DNA of 64,000 bases from Sphingobium sp. CCH11-B1 (GCF_001556865.1 NZ_LSJY01000175.1:1-64000), one strand, 5' to 3'; positions 36,301 to 45,067 are shown, numbered from the stretch's first letter. Numbers and translations: made by a program. The notes: generated from the letters alone by a model not told the origin.

Positions 36301-37541
36301 GCCGCGGACTTCAGCACATAGAGGTGGACGCCGCCATAAATGGCGGAACGGTCGCGCGCGGTATAATCCAGCGATTGCTCCGCCCGGTACTCCCAGCGGC
36401 CCAGCACACCTTCAACGACCCGGCCAGGAAGAATGCTCGGCTCCCCGGCGGTACGGAACAGCACGCGCGCGCCGGGCCTAGCCGTCCGCGTGATTTGCGC
36501 CCAGAGCGCGTTCAGTTGAACGTCGTCCATCCAGTCCTGCGCGTCGAGCAGGATATACCGATCGCAGGACGCGGGCGGCTGGCCGGCAAGGAAGTCCGTG
36601 AAATTGATGTGGCGAACGTCGACGCGATCCGCCCTTTCCCGCACCGCGTCGTGGTTGGCGGCCTGCAGATAGGGCGGCAATGGTCCTTCACCCTGTCCGC
36701 CCTTGGCGGCATAGCCCCGGCCGAATGCCTGAACCGCGAAATAATTGTCCTTGAGGTCGAAGCCGCAGGCCAGCTTTTCCAGCCTCGCCTTGAGGACACT
36801 GTCCATCCGCGCGTCGCCGGCCAGCGCCTCGAACTGAGCGGGCGGGATGCCAAGGCCAAAGAGCGAGGCCGGCTGGTTCGTCAGCCAGCGCACAAAGCCC
36901 TTGTCGAAGATCGGCGCAAGTTCGCGATCGAAGATTTCGCGCTGCTGCTCGCGATTTTGCGCGTCCAGCATCCGGGTGGGATTGACCCCATGCAATCGCG
37001 CCAGCAGATGCGCCGCACCGATGAAGCGGCCCAGAAGGCCATGTTTGTAGATCCCCCGCGCGAAGCCGCCGATGCGCCGCCGGCCAATGAGATCGCGCCC
37101 TTCCCAATAGCGGCGCGTCGCTTCGTCCAGATGCGGCGCCACAATGTCGTGATAGGCCGCGATGTTCGCCCGGTCGTCAGCGCGGGCGAAGAAGCGGTGA
37201 AAGCTGGCATGATCGGGCAGGGTCCGCGCCGCCGCCAGCTTCAACCGGTTGAGCGCGATATGGGCGGTGTTGAGATCGACCGCCGTTATCCTCGCCGGAT
37301 CGGCCGTCAGATAGGACAGCACATTGCATCCCCCCGACGCGATCGTGACGACATGATGGTCCGGGCCGATGGCCAGCGCTTCCATGTCCACGGCAGGATC
37401 TTCCCAGATCTGCGCGTAGACAAGACCCCGAAAGGCAAAGGTGAAGGCCCGCTCCAGCAAGCCCTGCTTCGAAAGATGTCGGTGCCGATGCACCGCATTG
37501 GTGACCTTTCGATGGCCCTTGTTCTGAACGGTCGCCGCCAT
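36297..37541 (-). CDS. btaA: BtaA, SAM:diacylglycerol 3-amino-3-carboxypropyltransferase
   Basis: This enzyme transfers the aminocarboxypropyl group of SAM to diacylglycerol, the first step of betaine-lipid synthesis, allowing phospholipids to be replaced when phosphate is scarce. The 414-residue DUF3419 protein has FRGLVYAQIWEDPAVDMEAL, the glycine-rich IASGGCNVLSYL with VDLNTAHIALN, and late YILLDAQDWMDD. ATG 37541 is preceded by GAGGAG at 7 nt. Three GTCA repeats at 11-bp spacing upstream indicate PhoB control. Confidence 0.95.
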   Translation of the reverse strand: MAATVQNKGHRKVTNAVHRHRHLSKQGLLERAFTFAFRGLVYAQIWEDPAVDMEALAIGPDHHVVTIASGGCNVLSYLTADPARITAVDLNTAHIALNRLKLAAARTLPDHASFHRFFARADDRANIAAYHDIVAPHLDEATRRYWEGRDLIGRRRIGGFARGIYKHGLLGRFIGAAHLLARLHGVNPTRMLDAQNREQQREIFDRELAPIFDKGFVRWLTNQPASLFGLGIPPAQFEALAGDARMDSVLKARLEKLACGFDLKDNYFAVQAFGRGYAAKGGQGEGPLPPYLQAANHDAVRERADRVDVRHINFTDFLAGQPPASCDRYILLDAQDWMDDVQLNALWAQITRTARPGARVLFRTAGEPSILPGRVVEGVLGRWEYRAEQSLDYTARDRSAIYGGVHLYVLKSAA

Positions 37542-37602
37542 GTCCGCACTCCTCGCTGCCGGGTCGCTGGCGGTGCCGATAGGGCAATGGCATGTCATGG
37601 GC

Positions 37603-37629
37603 ATGACGGACCGGTGACGGGCCGATGAC
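37603..37629 (-). promoter_or_regulatory. PhoB box (three direct repeats) upstream of btaAB
   Basis: On the minus strand GTCAT, GTCAC and GTCAT occur exactly 11 bp apart (plus-strand 625-629, 614-618 and 603-607 of the 37,000 block). PhoB boxes consist of CTGTCAT-type direct repeats at 11-bp spacing. The last repeat is about 60 bp from the btaA start codon, a typical activator position. Betaine-lipid genes are known Pho regulon members in other alphaproteobacteria. Confidence 0.75.
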
Positions 37630-37687
37630 TCCCCTTTGGGCAGGGGCCTTGCGGAACCGGAATGACATCTCCCATCTTCTTGCATTG

Positions 37688-38680
37688 ATGGCGCATTGGA
37701 TCGAACCCCACCCCACCGGCATATATGTCCGCCCGGCCGACGCGTGGATCGATCCGTCGCTGCCGCAGGAACGGGCGCTGGTGACGCATGGCCATGCCGA
37801 TCATGCGCGCGGCGGGCATGGCCATGTCTGGGCGACGCGTGAGACGCTGGCGATCATGGCGCTGCGTTATGGCACCGCCAGCGGCACGGCGGTGGATTAT
37901 GGCGAAGATGTAACAATGGGCGGCGTCGCCATCCGCTACGTCCCGGCCGGCCATGTGCTGGGATCGGCACAGATCCTGCTCGAACATGCCGGCGAACGGG
38001 TCGTGGTGACCGGCGATTACAAGCGACGACCCGACCCCACCTGTCTGCCCTTCGAGCCGATCCCCTGCGACATATTCGTGACGGAGGCAACGTTCGGCCT
38101 GCCCGTCTTCCGCCATCCCGACACCGGCAGCGAGATGGACCGGCTGCTTGCCGCGCTCCACGCCCACCCCGATCGCTGCGTGCTGGTCGGTGCCTATGCT
38201 CTGGGCAAGGCGCAGCGGGTCATCAGCGAACTGCGCAGGCGCGGCCATCATGACGCCATCTATATCCATGGCGCAATGGAACGGATGTGCGCCCTCTATC
38301 AGGATTTTGGCGTGGACCTGGGCGAACTGCGCCCGGCGACCGGCGTGCCGGCCAAGGACATGCGCGGCCATGTCGTGCTGTCGCCGCCTTCCGCGCTCAA
38401 CGACCGCTGGAGCCGCCGCCTGCCCGATCCCATCACCGCCATGGCATCGGGTTGGATGCGCGTGCGCCAGCGGGCGCGGCAGAAGAATGTCGAACTGCCG
38501 CTTGTCATTTCCGATCATGCCGACTGGGACGAACTGACCGACACCATCCGGGAGGTCGCGCCTGTCGAAACCTGGATAACCCACGGTCGGGAGGAAGCCC
38601 TGCTCCATTGGTGCATGACCCACCAGATCCGTGCCCGCGCGCTCGCGCTCGTCGGCCGCGAGGATGAGGACGAGGGATGA
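37688..38680 (+). CDS. Ligase-associated DNA exonuclease (MBL fold)
   Basis: This metallo-beta-lactamase/beta-CASP nuclease is usually paired with an ATP-dependent DNA ligase. The 330-residue product has the metal motif THGHADHARGG near residue 35, further ligands in PAGHVLGSAQILLE and GDYKRRPD, and a C-terminal SDHADWDEL plus THGREEAL. The pair is thought to act in DNA repair. ATG 37688 gives AHWIEPHPTGIYVRPADAW, the family N-terminus. The ligase gene follows by 37 bp. Confidence 0.92.
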   Translation: MAHWIEPHPTGIYVRPADAWIDPSLPQERALVTHGHADHARGGHGHVWATRETLAIMALRYGTASGTAVDYGEDVTMGGVAIRYVPAGHVLGSAQILLEHAGERVVVTGDYKRRPDPTCLPFEPIPCDIFVTEATFGLPVFRHPDTGSEMDRLLAALHAHPDRCVLVGAYALGKAQRVISELRRRGHHDAIYIHGAMERMCALYQDFGVDLGELRPATGVPAKDMRGHVVLSPPSALNDRWSRRLPDPITAMASGWMRVRQRARQKNVELPLVISDHADWDELTDTIREVAPVETWITHGREEALLHWCMTHQIRARALALVGREDEDEG

Positions 38681-38717
38681 CGGCCTCCAACCTGTATCCG
38701 CTGCGTGCTCTCATCTC

Positions 38718-40316
38718 ATGAGGCAGTTTTCCCAACTGCTTGACGGCCTCGTCTACACCCGCTCGCGCAACGGCAAGCTGGACCTGATCGCGGCCTACAT
38801 GCGCGACGCACCCGATCCTGATCGCGGCTGGGCGCTCGCGGCGCTTACCGGCAATCTGGACCTCAAGGCGGTCAAGGCTTCCGCCATTGGCGAGATGATC
38901 CGGGCCCGTGTCGATCCGGTCCTGTTCGAGATGAGCCGCGACTATGTCGGCGATCTCGCCGAAACGGTCGCCCTCCTCTGGCCCAAGCGGGAGGACCAGC
39001 CCGCCGAAGTGGACGACGGCTCGCTCAGCCTTTCTGCCGTCATCGATCGGCTGCACAGTGTCAGCCGGGCCGCCGCGCCGCAAGCGCTCGCGCAGATGAT
39101 GGACCATCTCGATTCATCGGGCCGGTTCGCCTTGCTCAAGCTCGCCACCGGAGGCCTTCGCGTCGGCATTTCGGCGCGCCTCGCCAAGACCGGCTTCGCC
39201 TCGGCATTCGGCCTGGATGTCGACGATGTGGAGCAGGTCTGGCACGCGCTTTCGCCGCCCTACGCCGCGCTGTTCGACTGGGCGGAGGGGCGCAACGGCC
39301 GTCCCGACCCGGGAGGCACGCCCTATTTCCGCCCCTTCATGCTTGCCCATCCGCTGGAGGCGGACAGCGTGGACCTTGCCGATTATGCGGCCGAATGGAA
39401 ATGGGATGGCATTCGCATCCAGATTGTCGGCACGGGGTCCGAAACCCGCCTATACAGCCGTGCCGGAGACGATATCTCCGGCAGCTTCCCCGAAATCGCC
39501 GCCGCTTTTTCCGGCCACGCCGTGCTGGACGGCGAATTGTTGGTGAAGGGCGAGGTTCAGGGTGCCAAGGAACATGGTGGCGCCGCCGCCAGCTTCAACG
39601 CGCTCCAGCAGCGGCTCGGGCGCAAGGCCGTGACGACGAAGATGATGAAGGATTATCCCGCCTTCGTCCGCCTCTACGACCTGCTGATCGAGGGCGACGA
39701 TGATCTGCGCGCCCTGCCCTGGGAACAGCGCCGCGCCCGGCTGGAAGGCTTCATCCCGTCACTCGACGCCGACCGCTTCGACCTGTCCCAGGTGATAGAG
39801 GCGGACAGTTTCCAGGCGCTGGCCGACATCCGGGCCGGTGCGCGCGACGCGGCGATCGAGGGCGTGATGCTCAAGCGCCGCGACAGTCCCTATGTCGCGG
39901 GTCGCAAGGCTGCCTTGTGGTACAAGTGGAAGCGCGATCCGCTGACCGCCGATTGCGTGATGATGTATGCGCAACGCGGGCACGGCAAGCGCTCGTCCTT
40001 CTATTCGGACTATACTTTCGGCTGCTGGACCGAAGAGGGCGAACTGCTCCCGGTTGGGAAGGCCTATAGCGGCTTCACCGACGAAGAGCTGAAATGGCTC
40101 GACCGCTTCGTCCGCCAGAACACGGTTAACCGCTTCGGCCCGGTGCGGGAGGTCGAGAAAACGCTGGTGCTGGAAGTCGCGTTCGACTCCATCCACGACA
40201 GCAAGCGCCATAAATCCGGCCTCGCCATGCGTTTCCCCCGCATCGCCCGCATCCGCAAGGACAAGCCGGCCGCGGAGGCGGATATGGTCGAAGGGTTACG
40301 CAAGCTGGTGACTTAG
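38718..40316 (+). CDS. ATP-dependent DNA ligase (LigC-like, cisplatin-damage-response type)
   Basis: This DNA ligase has an N-terminal DNA-binding domain. The 532-residue product contains the adenylated Lys228 in EWKWDGIRIQ (motif I), motif III near HAVLDGELLVKG, motif IV AIEGVMLKRRDSPY and motif V LWYKWKRDP, followed by an OB fold. It forms a two-gene unit with the MBL exonuclease, an arrangement associated with a repair module separate from the replicative NAD-dependent ligase. ATG 38718 is supported by the family start RQFSQLLDGLVYTRSRNGKL. Confidence 0.94.
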   Translation: MRQFSQLLDGLVYTRSRNGKLDLIAAYMRDAPDPDRGWALAALTGNLDLKAVKASAIGEMIRARVDPVLFEMSRDYVGDLAETVALLWPKREDQPAEVDDGSLSLSAVIDRLHSVSRAAAPQALAQMMDHLDSSGRFALLKLATGGLRVGISARLAKTGFASAFGLDVDDVEQVWHALSPPYAALFDWAEGRNGRPDPGGTPYFRPFMLAHPLEADSVDLADYAAEWKWDGIRIQIVGTGSETRLYSRAGDDISGSFPEIAAAFSGHAVLDGELLVKGEVQGAKEHGGAAASFNALQQRLGRKAVTTKMMKDYPAFVRLYDLLIEGDDDLRALPWEQRRARLEGFIPSLDADRFDLSQVIEADSFQALADIRAGARDAAIEGVMLKRRDSPYVAGRKAALWYKWKRDPLTADCVMMYAQRGHGKRSSFYSDYTFGCWTEEGELLPVGKAYSGFTDEELKWLDRFVRQNTVNRFGPVREVEKTLVLEVAFDSIHDSKRHKSGLAMRFPRIARIRKDKPAAEADMVEGLRKLVT

Positions 40317-40330
40317 CGCGCGCCCGCAAA

Positions 40331-40368
40331 GAAGCGGCCGGCCCGCATATAGCCGGACCGGCCGCTTC
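40331..40368. terminator. Bidirectional hairpin between the ligase and fasciclin genes
   Basis: The perfect 11-bp stem GAAGCGGCCGG (40331-40341) / CCGGCCGCTTC (40358-40368) has a 16-nt loop. It sits in the 70-bp gap between two convergent genes. T-runs are weak, so it may be a shared, partly Rho-independent terminator. Confidence 0.65.
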
Positions 40369-40386
40369 CTCCCGTCATCACATCGG

Positions 40387-40965
40387 TCAGGGCATCAGCA
40401 CCGTGTCGATGACATGGATCACGCCGTTCGACTGGTTGACGTCAGCGATCGTGACCTTGGCCTTGCCGCCCTTGGCATCCTGCAACCAGACATGCGGCCC
40501 TTGTACCCAGGCGGTCAGCGGCTCGCCCTGCACGGTCGTCAGCGTCACCTTGCCACCGTTCGCCTTCGCCTGAGCCATCAGATCAGCGGCGCTCAGCTTG
40601 CCGGGCACCACATGATAGGTCAGCACGCTGGTCAGCTGCGCCTTGTTCTCGGGCTTCAGCAGCGTGTCCACGGTACCGGCAGGCAGTTTAGCGAAAGCCT
40701 GGTTGGTGGGCGCAAAGACGGTGAACGGTCCAGGCCCCTTCAGCGTATCCACCAGGCCGGCCGCCTTCACCGCAGCGACCAGCGTCGTGTGATCCTTGGA
40801 ATTCACGGCGTTGTCGATGATGTCCTTGGTCGGGTACATCGCCGCGCCACCCACCATCGGGTTGGGCTTTGCGGCCATATGGCCATTGTGCGGCTGTGCC
40901 ACGGCGCCTCCGCCAGCGACCAGCAGAGCGCCCGCAAGAGCCAGCGAGACAGAAGAGATTTTCAT
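40387..40965 (-). CDS. Exported fasciclin-domain protein
   Basis: The 192-residue product has a signal peptide ([23 protein letters not shown]) and one FAS1 domain: [35 protein letters not shown], then [14 protein letters not shown] and the closing [20 protein letters not shown]1 domains mediate adhesion; it is likely periplasmic or surface-linked. ATG 40965 is preferred over ATG 40974 because AGGA is 8 bases before it. It is a stand-alone gene. Confidence 0.92.
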   Translation of the reverse strand: MKISSVSLALAGALLVAGGGAVAQPHNGHMAAKPNPMVGGAAMYPTKDIIDNAVNSKDHTTLVAAVKAAGLVDTLKGPGPFTVFAPTNQAFAKLPAGTVDTLLKPENKAQLTSVLTYHVVPGKLSAADLMAQAKANGGKVTLTTVQGEPLTAWVQGPHVWLQDAKGGKAKVTIADVNQSNGVIHVIDTVLMP

Positions 40966-41159
40966 GAGAGGCATCCTTCCTCGAACCGTCCCCGTCGCGC
41001 GGAGACGGCGCTACTACGTCTGGGGAAGCTCCGGGATGCATGCCTGCCCTAAAAGACAGGGGGGTGATGGCCCCTGCGCGCATCTGACTTTGCGCTGTCA
41101 CCTCCCGTCCCTATATGGGCGCTTTCGCGCGGGGTCGCGCGGCAGGATATGGAGACGAA

Positions 41160-42365
41160 ATGAGCAAGGTTCTGGTCATCGGCGCGGGCGGCGTCGGCTC
41201 TGTCGCGGTTCACAAGATGGCGATGAATCCCGATATCTTCAGCCATATCACCCTCGCCAGCCGCCGGATCGTCAGTTGCGAGAAGGTCGCCGAATCGGTG
41301 AAGGCGCGCACGGGCGTCACCATCGACGTTGCGCAGGTCGATGCCGACAATGTGGAAGAAACCATCGCCCTGATCCAGAAGGTTCAGCCCAAGCTGGTCG
41401 TGAACCTGGCCCTGCCCTATCAGGATCTGGCGATCATGGACGCATGCCTCGCGACCAGGACCGACTATCTCGACACCGCCAATTACGAACCGCGCGACAC
41501 CGCCAAGTTCGAATATAGCTGGCAATGGGCTTATCAGGAGCGTTTCAAGGAGGCCGGCATCATGGCGCTGCTCGGCTCCGGCTTCGACCCTGGCGTCACC
41601 AGCGTGTTCGCCAGCTACATCAAGAAGCATCTGCTCGACCGGATCGACACGCTCGACATTCTCGACTGCAACGGCGGCGACCATGGCCAGCATTTCGCGA
41701 CCAACTTCAACCCGGAAATCAATATCCGCGAAGTGACCGCGCCCTCCCGCCACTGGGCCGATGGGCAGTGGGTCGAAGGGCCTGCGCTCAGCCACAAGCA
41801 GGTTTTCGACTTCGATCAGGTCGGCGAAAAGAATATGTACCTCATGTATCATGAGGAACTGGAAAGCCTCGCCAAGCACTATCCCGAGATCAAGCGCATC
41901 CGTTTCTGGATGACGTTCGGCGACGCCTATCTGAAGCATCTGGAGGTGCTGCAGAATGTCGGAATGACCCGGATCGATCCTGTCATCTACAATGGGCAGG
42001 AGATCATACCGCTCCAGTTCCTCAAGGCCGTGCTGCCCGAGCCGTCGAGCCTGGGCTCCACCACCAAGGGCAAGACCAATATCGGCGACATCGCCACGGG
42101 CCAAAAAGACGGGACGCAAAAGACTGTCTATGTCTACAATGTCTGCGACCATGAGGACGCCTATGCCGAAACCGGCAACCAGGCGGTCAGCTACACCACC
42201 GGCGTCCCCGCAATGATCGGCGCGGCGCTGATGCTGACCGGCGCTTGGCGGGGCGAAGGCGTGTTCAACATCGAGCAGTTCGATCCCGATCCCTTCATGG
42301 ACATGCTGAACAGGCATGGCCTGCCCTGGCAGGTGAAGGAACTGGACGCGCCGCTGGATTTCTGA
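41160..42365 (+). CDS. Carboxynorspermidine/carboxyspermidine dehydrogenase
   Basis: This is a saccharopine-dehydrogenase-family enzyme that reductively joins L-aspartate semialdehyde to a diamine (putrescine or 1,3-diaminopropane), giving carboxy(nor)spermidine. The 401-residue product begins SKVLVIGAGGVGSVAVHKMA (NADPH Rossmann motif), with LALPYQDLAIMDACLA, GFDPGVTSVFA and the C-terminal YNVCDHEDAYAETGNQAVSYTTG. GGAG lies 5 nt before ATG 41160. The nspC decarboxylase follows, completing an S-adenosylmethionine-independent spermidine route. Confidence 0.93.
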   Translation: MSKVLVIGAGGVGSVAVHKMAMNPDIFSHITLASRRIVSCEKVAESVKARTGVTIDVAQVDADNVEETIALIQKVQPKLVVNLALPYQDLAIMDACLATRTDYLDTANYEPRDTAKFEYSWQWAYQERFKEAGIMALLGSGFDPGVTSVFASYIKKHLLDRIDTLDILDCNGGDHGQHFATNFNPEINIREVTAPSRHWADGQWVEGPALSHKQVFDFDQVGEKNMYLMYHEELESLAKHYPEIKRIRFWMTFGDAYLKHLEVLQNVGMTRIDPVIYNGQEIIPLQFLKAVLPEPSSLGSTTKGKTNIGDIATGQKDGTQKTVYVYNVCDHEDAYAETGNQAVSYTTGVPAMIGAALMLTGAWRGEGVFNIEQFDPDPFMDMLNRHGLPWQVKELDAPLDF

Positions 42366-42375
42366 CGACCTTAGT

Positions 42376-42457
42376 CGTCACCCCAGCGAAGGCTGGGGTC
42401 TCGTGCGGCTGGGTCGTGCCCCTATCGCCTGAGACCCCCGCCTTCGCCGGGGTGACG
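42376..42457. repeat. REP-like palindrome (CGTCACCCC...GGGGTGACG) inside the polyamine cluster
   Basis: The long arms at 42376-42402 and 42431-42457 are complementary with a few mismatches; each arm is itself a small hairpin (CCCCAGCGAAGGCTGGGG; CCCCCGCCTTCGCCGGGG). It fills the 106-bp gap between the dehydrogenase and nspC and probably affects relative mRNA stability. Confidence 0.75.
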
Positions 42458-42471
42458 GGAGAAATACGACC

Positions 42472-43644
42472 ATGGAAACCCGCGCCGGCGATCCCGCCGC
42501 CTTCGCCCGCTTCGATCTCTATCGCGTCCCCTCGCCCGCCTTCGTGGTGGACGAGGCCGCGATCCGCCGCAACCTCGCCGTCCTGCGCGACATTGGCAAC
42601 CGCGCCGGGATCAAGGTGCTGGGCGCGCTCAAGGCCTTTTCCATGTGGTCTCTCGGCGGCGTGGTCGCCGAATATCTCGACGGCGTCTGCGCCTCGGGCA
42701 TCTATGAAGCCCGCCTTGGCCGGGAAGAATATGGCGGTGAGGTCGCCACCTACTGCGCCGCCTACAAACCCGAAGACCTCGCCGAAATCCTGAAGATCAG
42801 CGACCATGTGATCTTCAACAGCCCCGGCCAGATCGCACGCCTCAAACCCGTCATCGACGCCGCCCGCAACAACGGTGTGAACTTCGACATCGGCCTGCGC
42901 CTGAACCCGCTCCATGCCGAAGGCGAAGTCCCCAAATATGACCCGTCGCAGCCGCACAGCCGCCTGGGCTTCCCGGTCGACCAGCTAAGGCCCGAGCATC
43001 TGGACGGCGTATCCGGCCTTCACATCCATAACCTGTGCGAACAGGATTTCCTGCCGCTTCAGCGCACCTGGGCGGCGATCGAATCCCGCGTGATGCCGCA
43101 TGTCGCCAACCTCAAATGGCTCAATTTCGGCGGGGGTCATCATGTCACCCGTGCCGACTATCAGATCGACGACCTCATCGCCTTTCTCCACCGCATCAAG
43201 GTGCAGACAGGTCTGGAACTCTATATCGAACCCGGCGAAGCGATGGCGCTCGACGCCGGCATCCTCGTGGGCGAGATACTCGACGTGATCGACAATGGCA
43301 TGCCCGTCGCTATCACCGACATCAGCGCCACCTGCCACATGCCCGACGTGATCGAGGCGCCCTACCGGCCCGCCATGCTGCACGAACAGGCGGACGGTCC
43401 GGTGACCAGACTCGGCGGACCGTCCTGCCTCGCCGGCGACATCATCGGCGACTATCGAGTCCCCGGCGGTGCCGAACCGGGCGCGCGGATCGCCTTCCTC
43501 GATCAGGCGCATTATTCGATGGTAAAGACCAACACCTTCAACGGCGTGCCCCTTCCCGCCATCTGGCTATGGAACAGCGAGACGGATCAACTCACTGAAA
43601 TAAAGTCGTTTTCCTATGGCGACTTTAAGGCTCGTCTCTCCTGA
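42472..43644 (+). CDS. nspC: Carboxynorspermidine decarboxylase
   Basis: This fold-III PLP decarboxylase converts carboxy(nor)spermidine to (nor)spermidine. The 390-residue product has the PLP lysine region GALKAFSMWSL near residue 49, LDGVCASGIYEARLGREE, the His-bearing GLHIHNLCEQ, LNFGGGHH, IEPGEAM and the Cys/Asp region ISATCHMPDVIEAPYRP. It is related to diaminopimelate decarboxylase but has the NspC-specific start YRVPSPAFVVDEAAIRRN. With the upstream dehydrogenase and the downstream ornithine decarboxylase it makes a compact polyamine pathway. Confidence 0.95.
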   Translation: METRAGDPAAFARFDLYRVPSPAFVVDEAAIRRNLAVLRDIGNRAGIKVLGALKAFSMWSLGGVVAEYLDGVCASGIYEARLGREEYGGEVATYCAAYKPEDLAEILKISDHVIFNSPGQIARLKPVIDAARNNGVNFDIGLRLNPLHAEGEVPKYDPSQPHSRLGFPVDQLRPEHLDGVSGLHIHNLCEQDFLPLQRTWAAIESRVMPHVANLKWLNFGGGHHVTRADYQIDDLIAFLHRIKVQTGLELYIEPGEAMALDAGILVGEILDVIDNGMPVAITDISATCHMPDVIEAPYRPAMLHEQADGPVTRLGGPSCLAGDIIGDYRVPGGAEPGARIAFLDQAHYSMVKTNTFNGVPLPAIWLWNSETDQLTEIKSFSYGDFKARLS

Positions 43645-43649
43645 CGCAC

Positions 43650-43792
43650 GTTTCATAGCCTGCCGCGCAACAAAATTTACCGGTGCGCTTTACAGGGGGG
43701 ACCCCTCAGCATATATCGGCCGTCCGCTGCCCCATGGGACTTCCACCGCAAGGCAGCTTTATTGCCAACGACTACACTGGAGGTCCCTTGAG
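43650..43792 (+). ncRNA. speF-type RNA leader of the ornithine decarboxylase gene
   Basis: The 148-nt gap before the decarboxylase carries TTTACAGGGGGGACCCC (about 43690-43706), CAGCATATATCGGCCGTCCGC, then CATGGGACTTCCACCGCAAGG and a terminal CTGGAGGTCCCTTGAG. From memory these blocks match the conserved speF motif found in the 5' UTR of alphaproteobacterial ornithine decarboxylase genes. It contains the GGAGG ribosome binding site. An Rfam covariance search would settle this; boundaries are approximate. Confidence 0.7.
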
Positions 43793-44998
43793 TTGCACAA
43801 GCATCATAGCGCGCTGGGGGTAGCGACCGCCCTCAAACCGGCAGCACCGGTAACGCTGATTCGTCCCGACGCCGCGGCTCGGGCTGCCCGCTTCTTTGTG
43901 GAGAAGTTTCCGGGCCGCTCGCTCTATGCGGTGAAGGCGAACCCGTCTCCTGACCTGATCCGCACGCTCTACGCCGCCGGGATCACGCATTTCGACGTGG
44001 CCTCGATCGTCGAGGTGCGCCTGGTCGCCGACGCGCTGGCGCAAATGGGCGCACAGGCGAAATTGTGCTTCATGCACCCGGTCAAGGCCGAGGAAGCGAT
44101 CGCCGAAGCCTATCATGTCTATGGCGTGCGCACTTTCTCGCTCGATTCGATGGACGAGCTTGAGAAAATCATGCGTGCTACGGGCAACGCGACCGATCTG
44201 GAGCTCTGCGTGCGCCTGCGCGTGTCCTCCGAACATAGCGAGCTTTCCCTCGCGTCGAAATTCGGCGCGGAACTCGGCGAAACGCGCGAATTGCTGATGG
44301 CCACCCGTCAGGCGGCCGATGCGCTTGGCATCTGCTTCCATGTCGGCAGCCAGGCGATGAGCCCGCAGGCCTATAGCGACGCGATCGAACGGGTCCGCGC
44401 GGCCATCGTCGACGCGGCGGTCACGGTCGACATCATCGATGTCGGCGGCGGCTTCCCTTCGGTCTATCCGGGCATGGAGCCGGTCGCGCTCGAACATTAT
44501 TTCGAGGCGATCTATCGTGGCTTCGAAAGCCTGCCGGTCAGCTATTCGTCGGAACTCTGGTGCGAGCCGGGCCGGGCACTGTGCGCGGAATATAGCTCCG
44601 TACTGGTTCGTGTGGAGCGCCGCCGCGGTTCGGAACTCTACATCAACGACGGGGCTTACGGCGCGCTGTTCGATGCGGCGCATATCGGCTGGCGTTTCCC
44701 GGTCGAGCTGCTGCGGCTGGAAGATAGCCAGGAAGCGATGGAGCCTTTCTCCTTCTACGGCCCGACCTGTGACGACATGGACCATATGGTCGGCCCCTTT
44801 CTGCTGCCGGCAGATGTGAAGGCTGGCGATTATATCGAGATCGGGATGTTGGGCGCCTATGGCGCGGCGATGCGTACCGGTTTCAACGGCTTCACGTCGG
44901 AGGCGACGATCGAGGTGGAGGACGAGCCGATGGCGAGCCTCTACACCGAGATGCTGCCGGTCCGCCGGCGCGCGAACGTCATCAAGCTGGGCAAATAA
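43793..44998 (+). CDS. Ornithine (or ornithine/lysine) decarboxylase, fold III
   Basis: This PLP enzyme makes putrescine (and possibly cadaverine). The 401-residue product has the PLP lysine in SLYAVKANPSPDLIRTL near residue 50, HFDVASIVEVRLV, the His in CFHVGSQAM, the glycine loop IIDVGGGFPSVYPG, CEPGRALCAE, and the catalytic Cys region FYGPTCDDMD. The start is TTG 43793 with GGAGG 9 nt upstream; longer N-terminal extensions run through the RNA leader and are not coding. Products feed the dehydrogenase and NspC encoded just upstream. Confidence 0.93.
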   Translation: MHKHHSALGVATALKPAAPVTLIRPDAAARAARFFVEKFPGRSLYAVKANPSPDLIRTLYAAGITHFDVASIVEVRLVADALAQMGAQAKLCFMHPVKAEEAIAEAYHVYGVRTFSLDSMDELEKIMRATGNATDLELCVRLRVSSEHSELSLASKFGAELGETRELLMATRQAADALGICFHVGSQAMSPQAYSDAIERVRAAIVDAAVTVDIIDVGGGFPSVYPGMEPVALEHYFEAIYRGFESLPVSYSSELWCEPGRALCAEYSSVLVRVERRRGSELYINDGAYGALFDAAHIGWRFPVELLRLEDSQEAMEPFSFYGPTCDDMDHMVGPFLLPADVKAGDYIEIGMLGAYGAAMRTGFNGFTSEATIEVEDEPMASLYTEMLPVRRRANVIKLGK

Positions 44999-45029
44999 GG
45001 CCCAAGCTCCCCTTTGGAGAGGGTGCCTG

Positions 45030-45058
45030 CCCCCGCCGCTTGCGGCGGGGGTTTTTCT
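45030..45058 (+). terminator. Rho-independent terminator of the polyamine transcript
   Basis: The perfect 10-bp stem CCCCCGCCGC (45030-45039) / GCGGCGGGGG (45042-45051) is followed by TTTTTC. It ends the ornithine decarboxylase transcript just before the convergent RNA methyltransferase gene. Confidence 0.93.
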
Positions 45059-45067
45059 TTGTCCGCC

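Noticed and set aside
40331..40368. This palindrome as a recombination or attachment site
   Set aside because: It lies exactly between two convergent genes and shows no flanking duplication or integrase gene. A transcript-end structure is the simpler reading.
43616..43792. Extension of the ornithine decarboxylase N-terminus back to 43616
   Set aside because: The added 59 residues have no family counterpart and are encoded by the conserved RNA leader. GGAGG lies 9 nt before TTG 43793, which gives a normal N-terminus.
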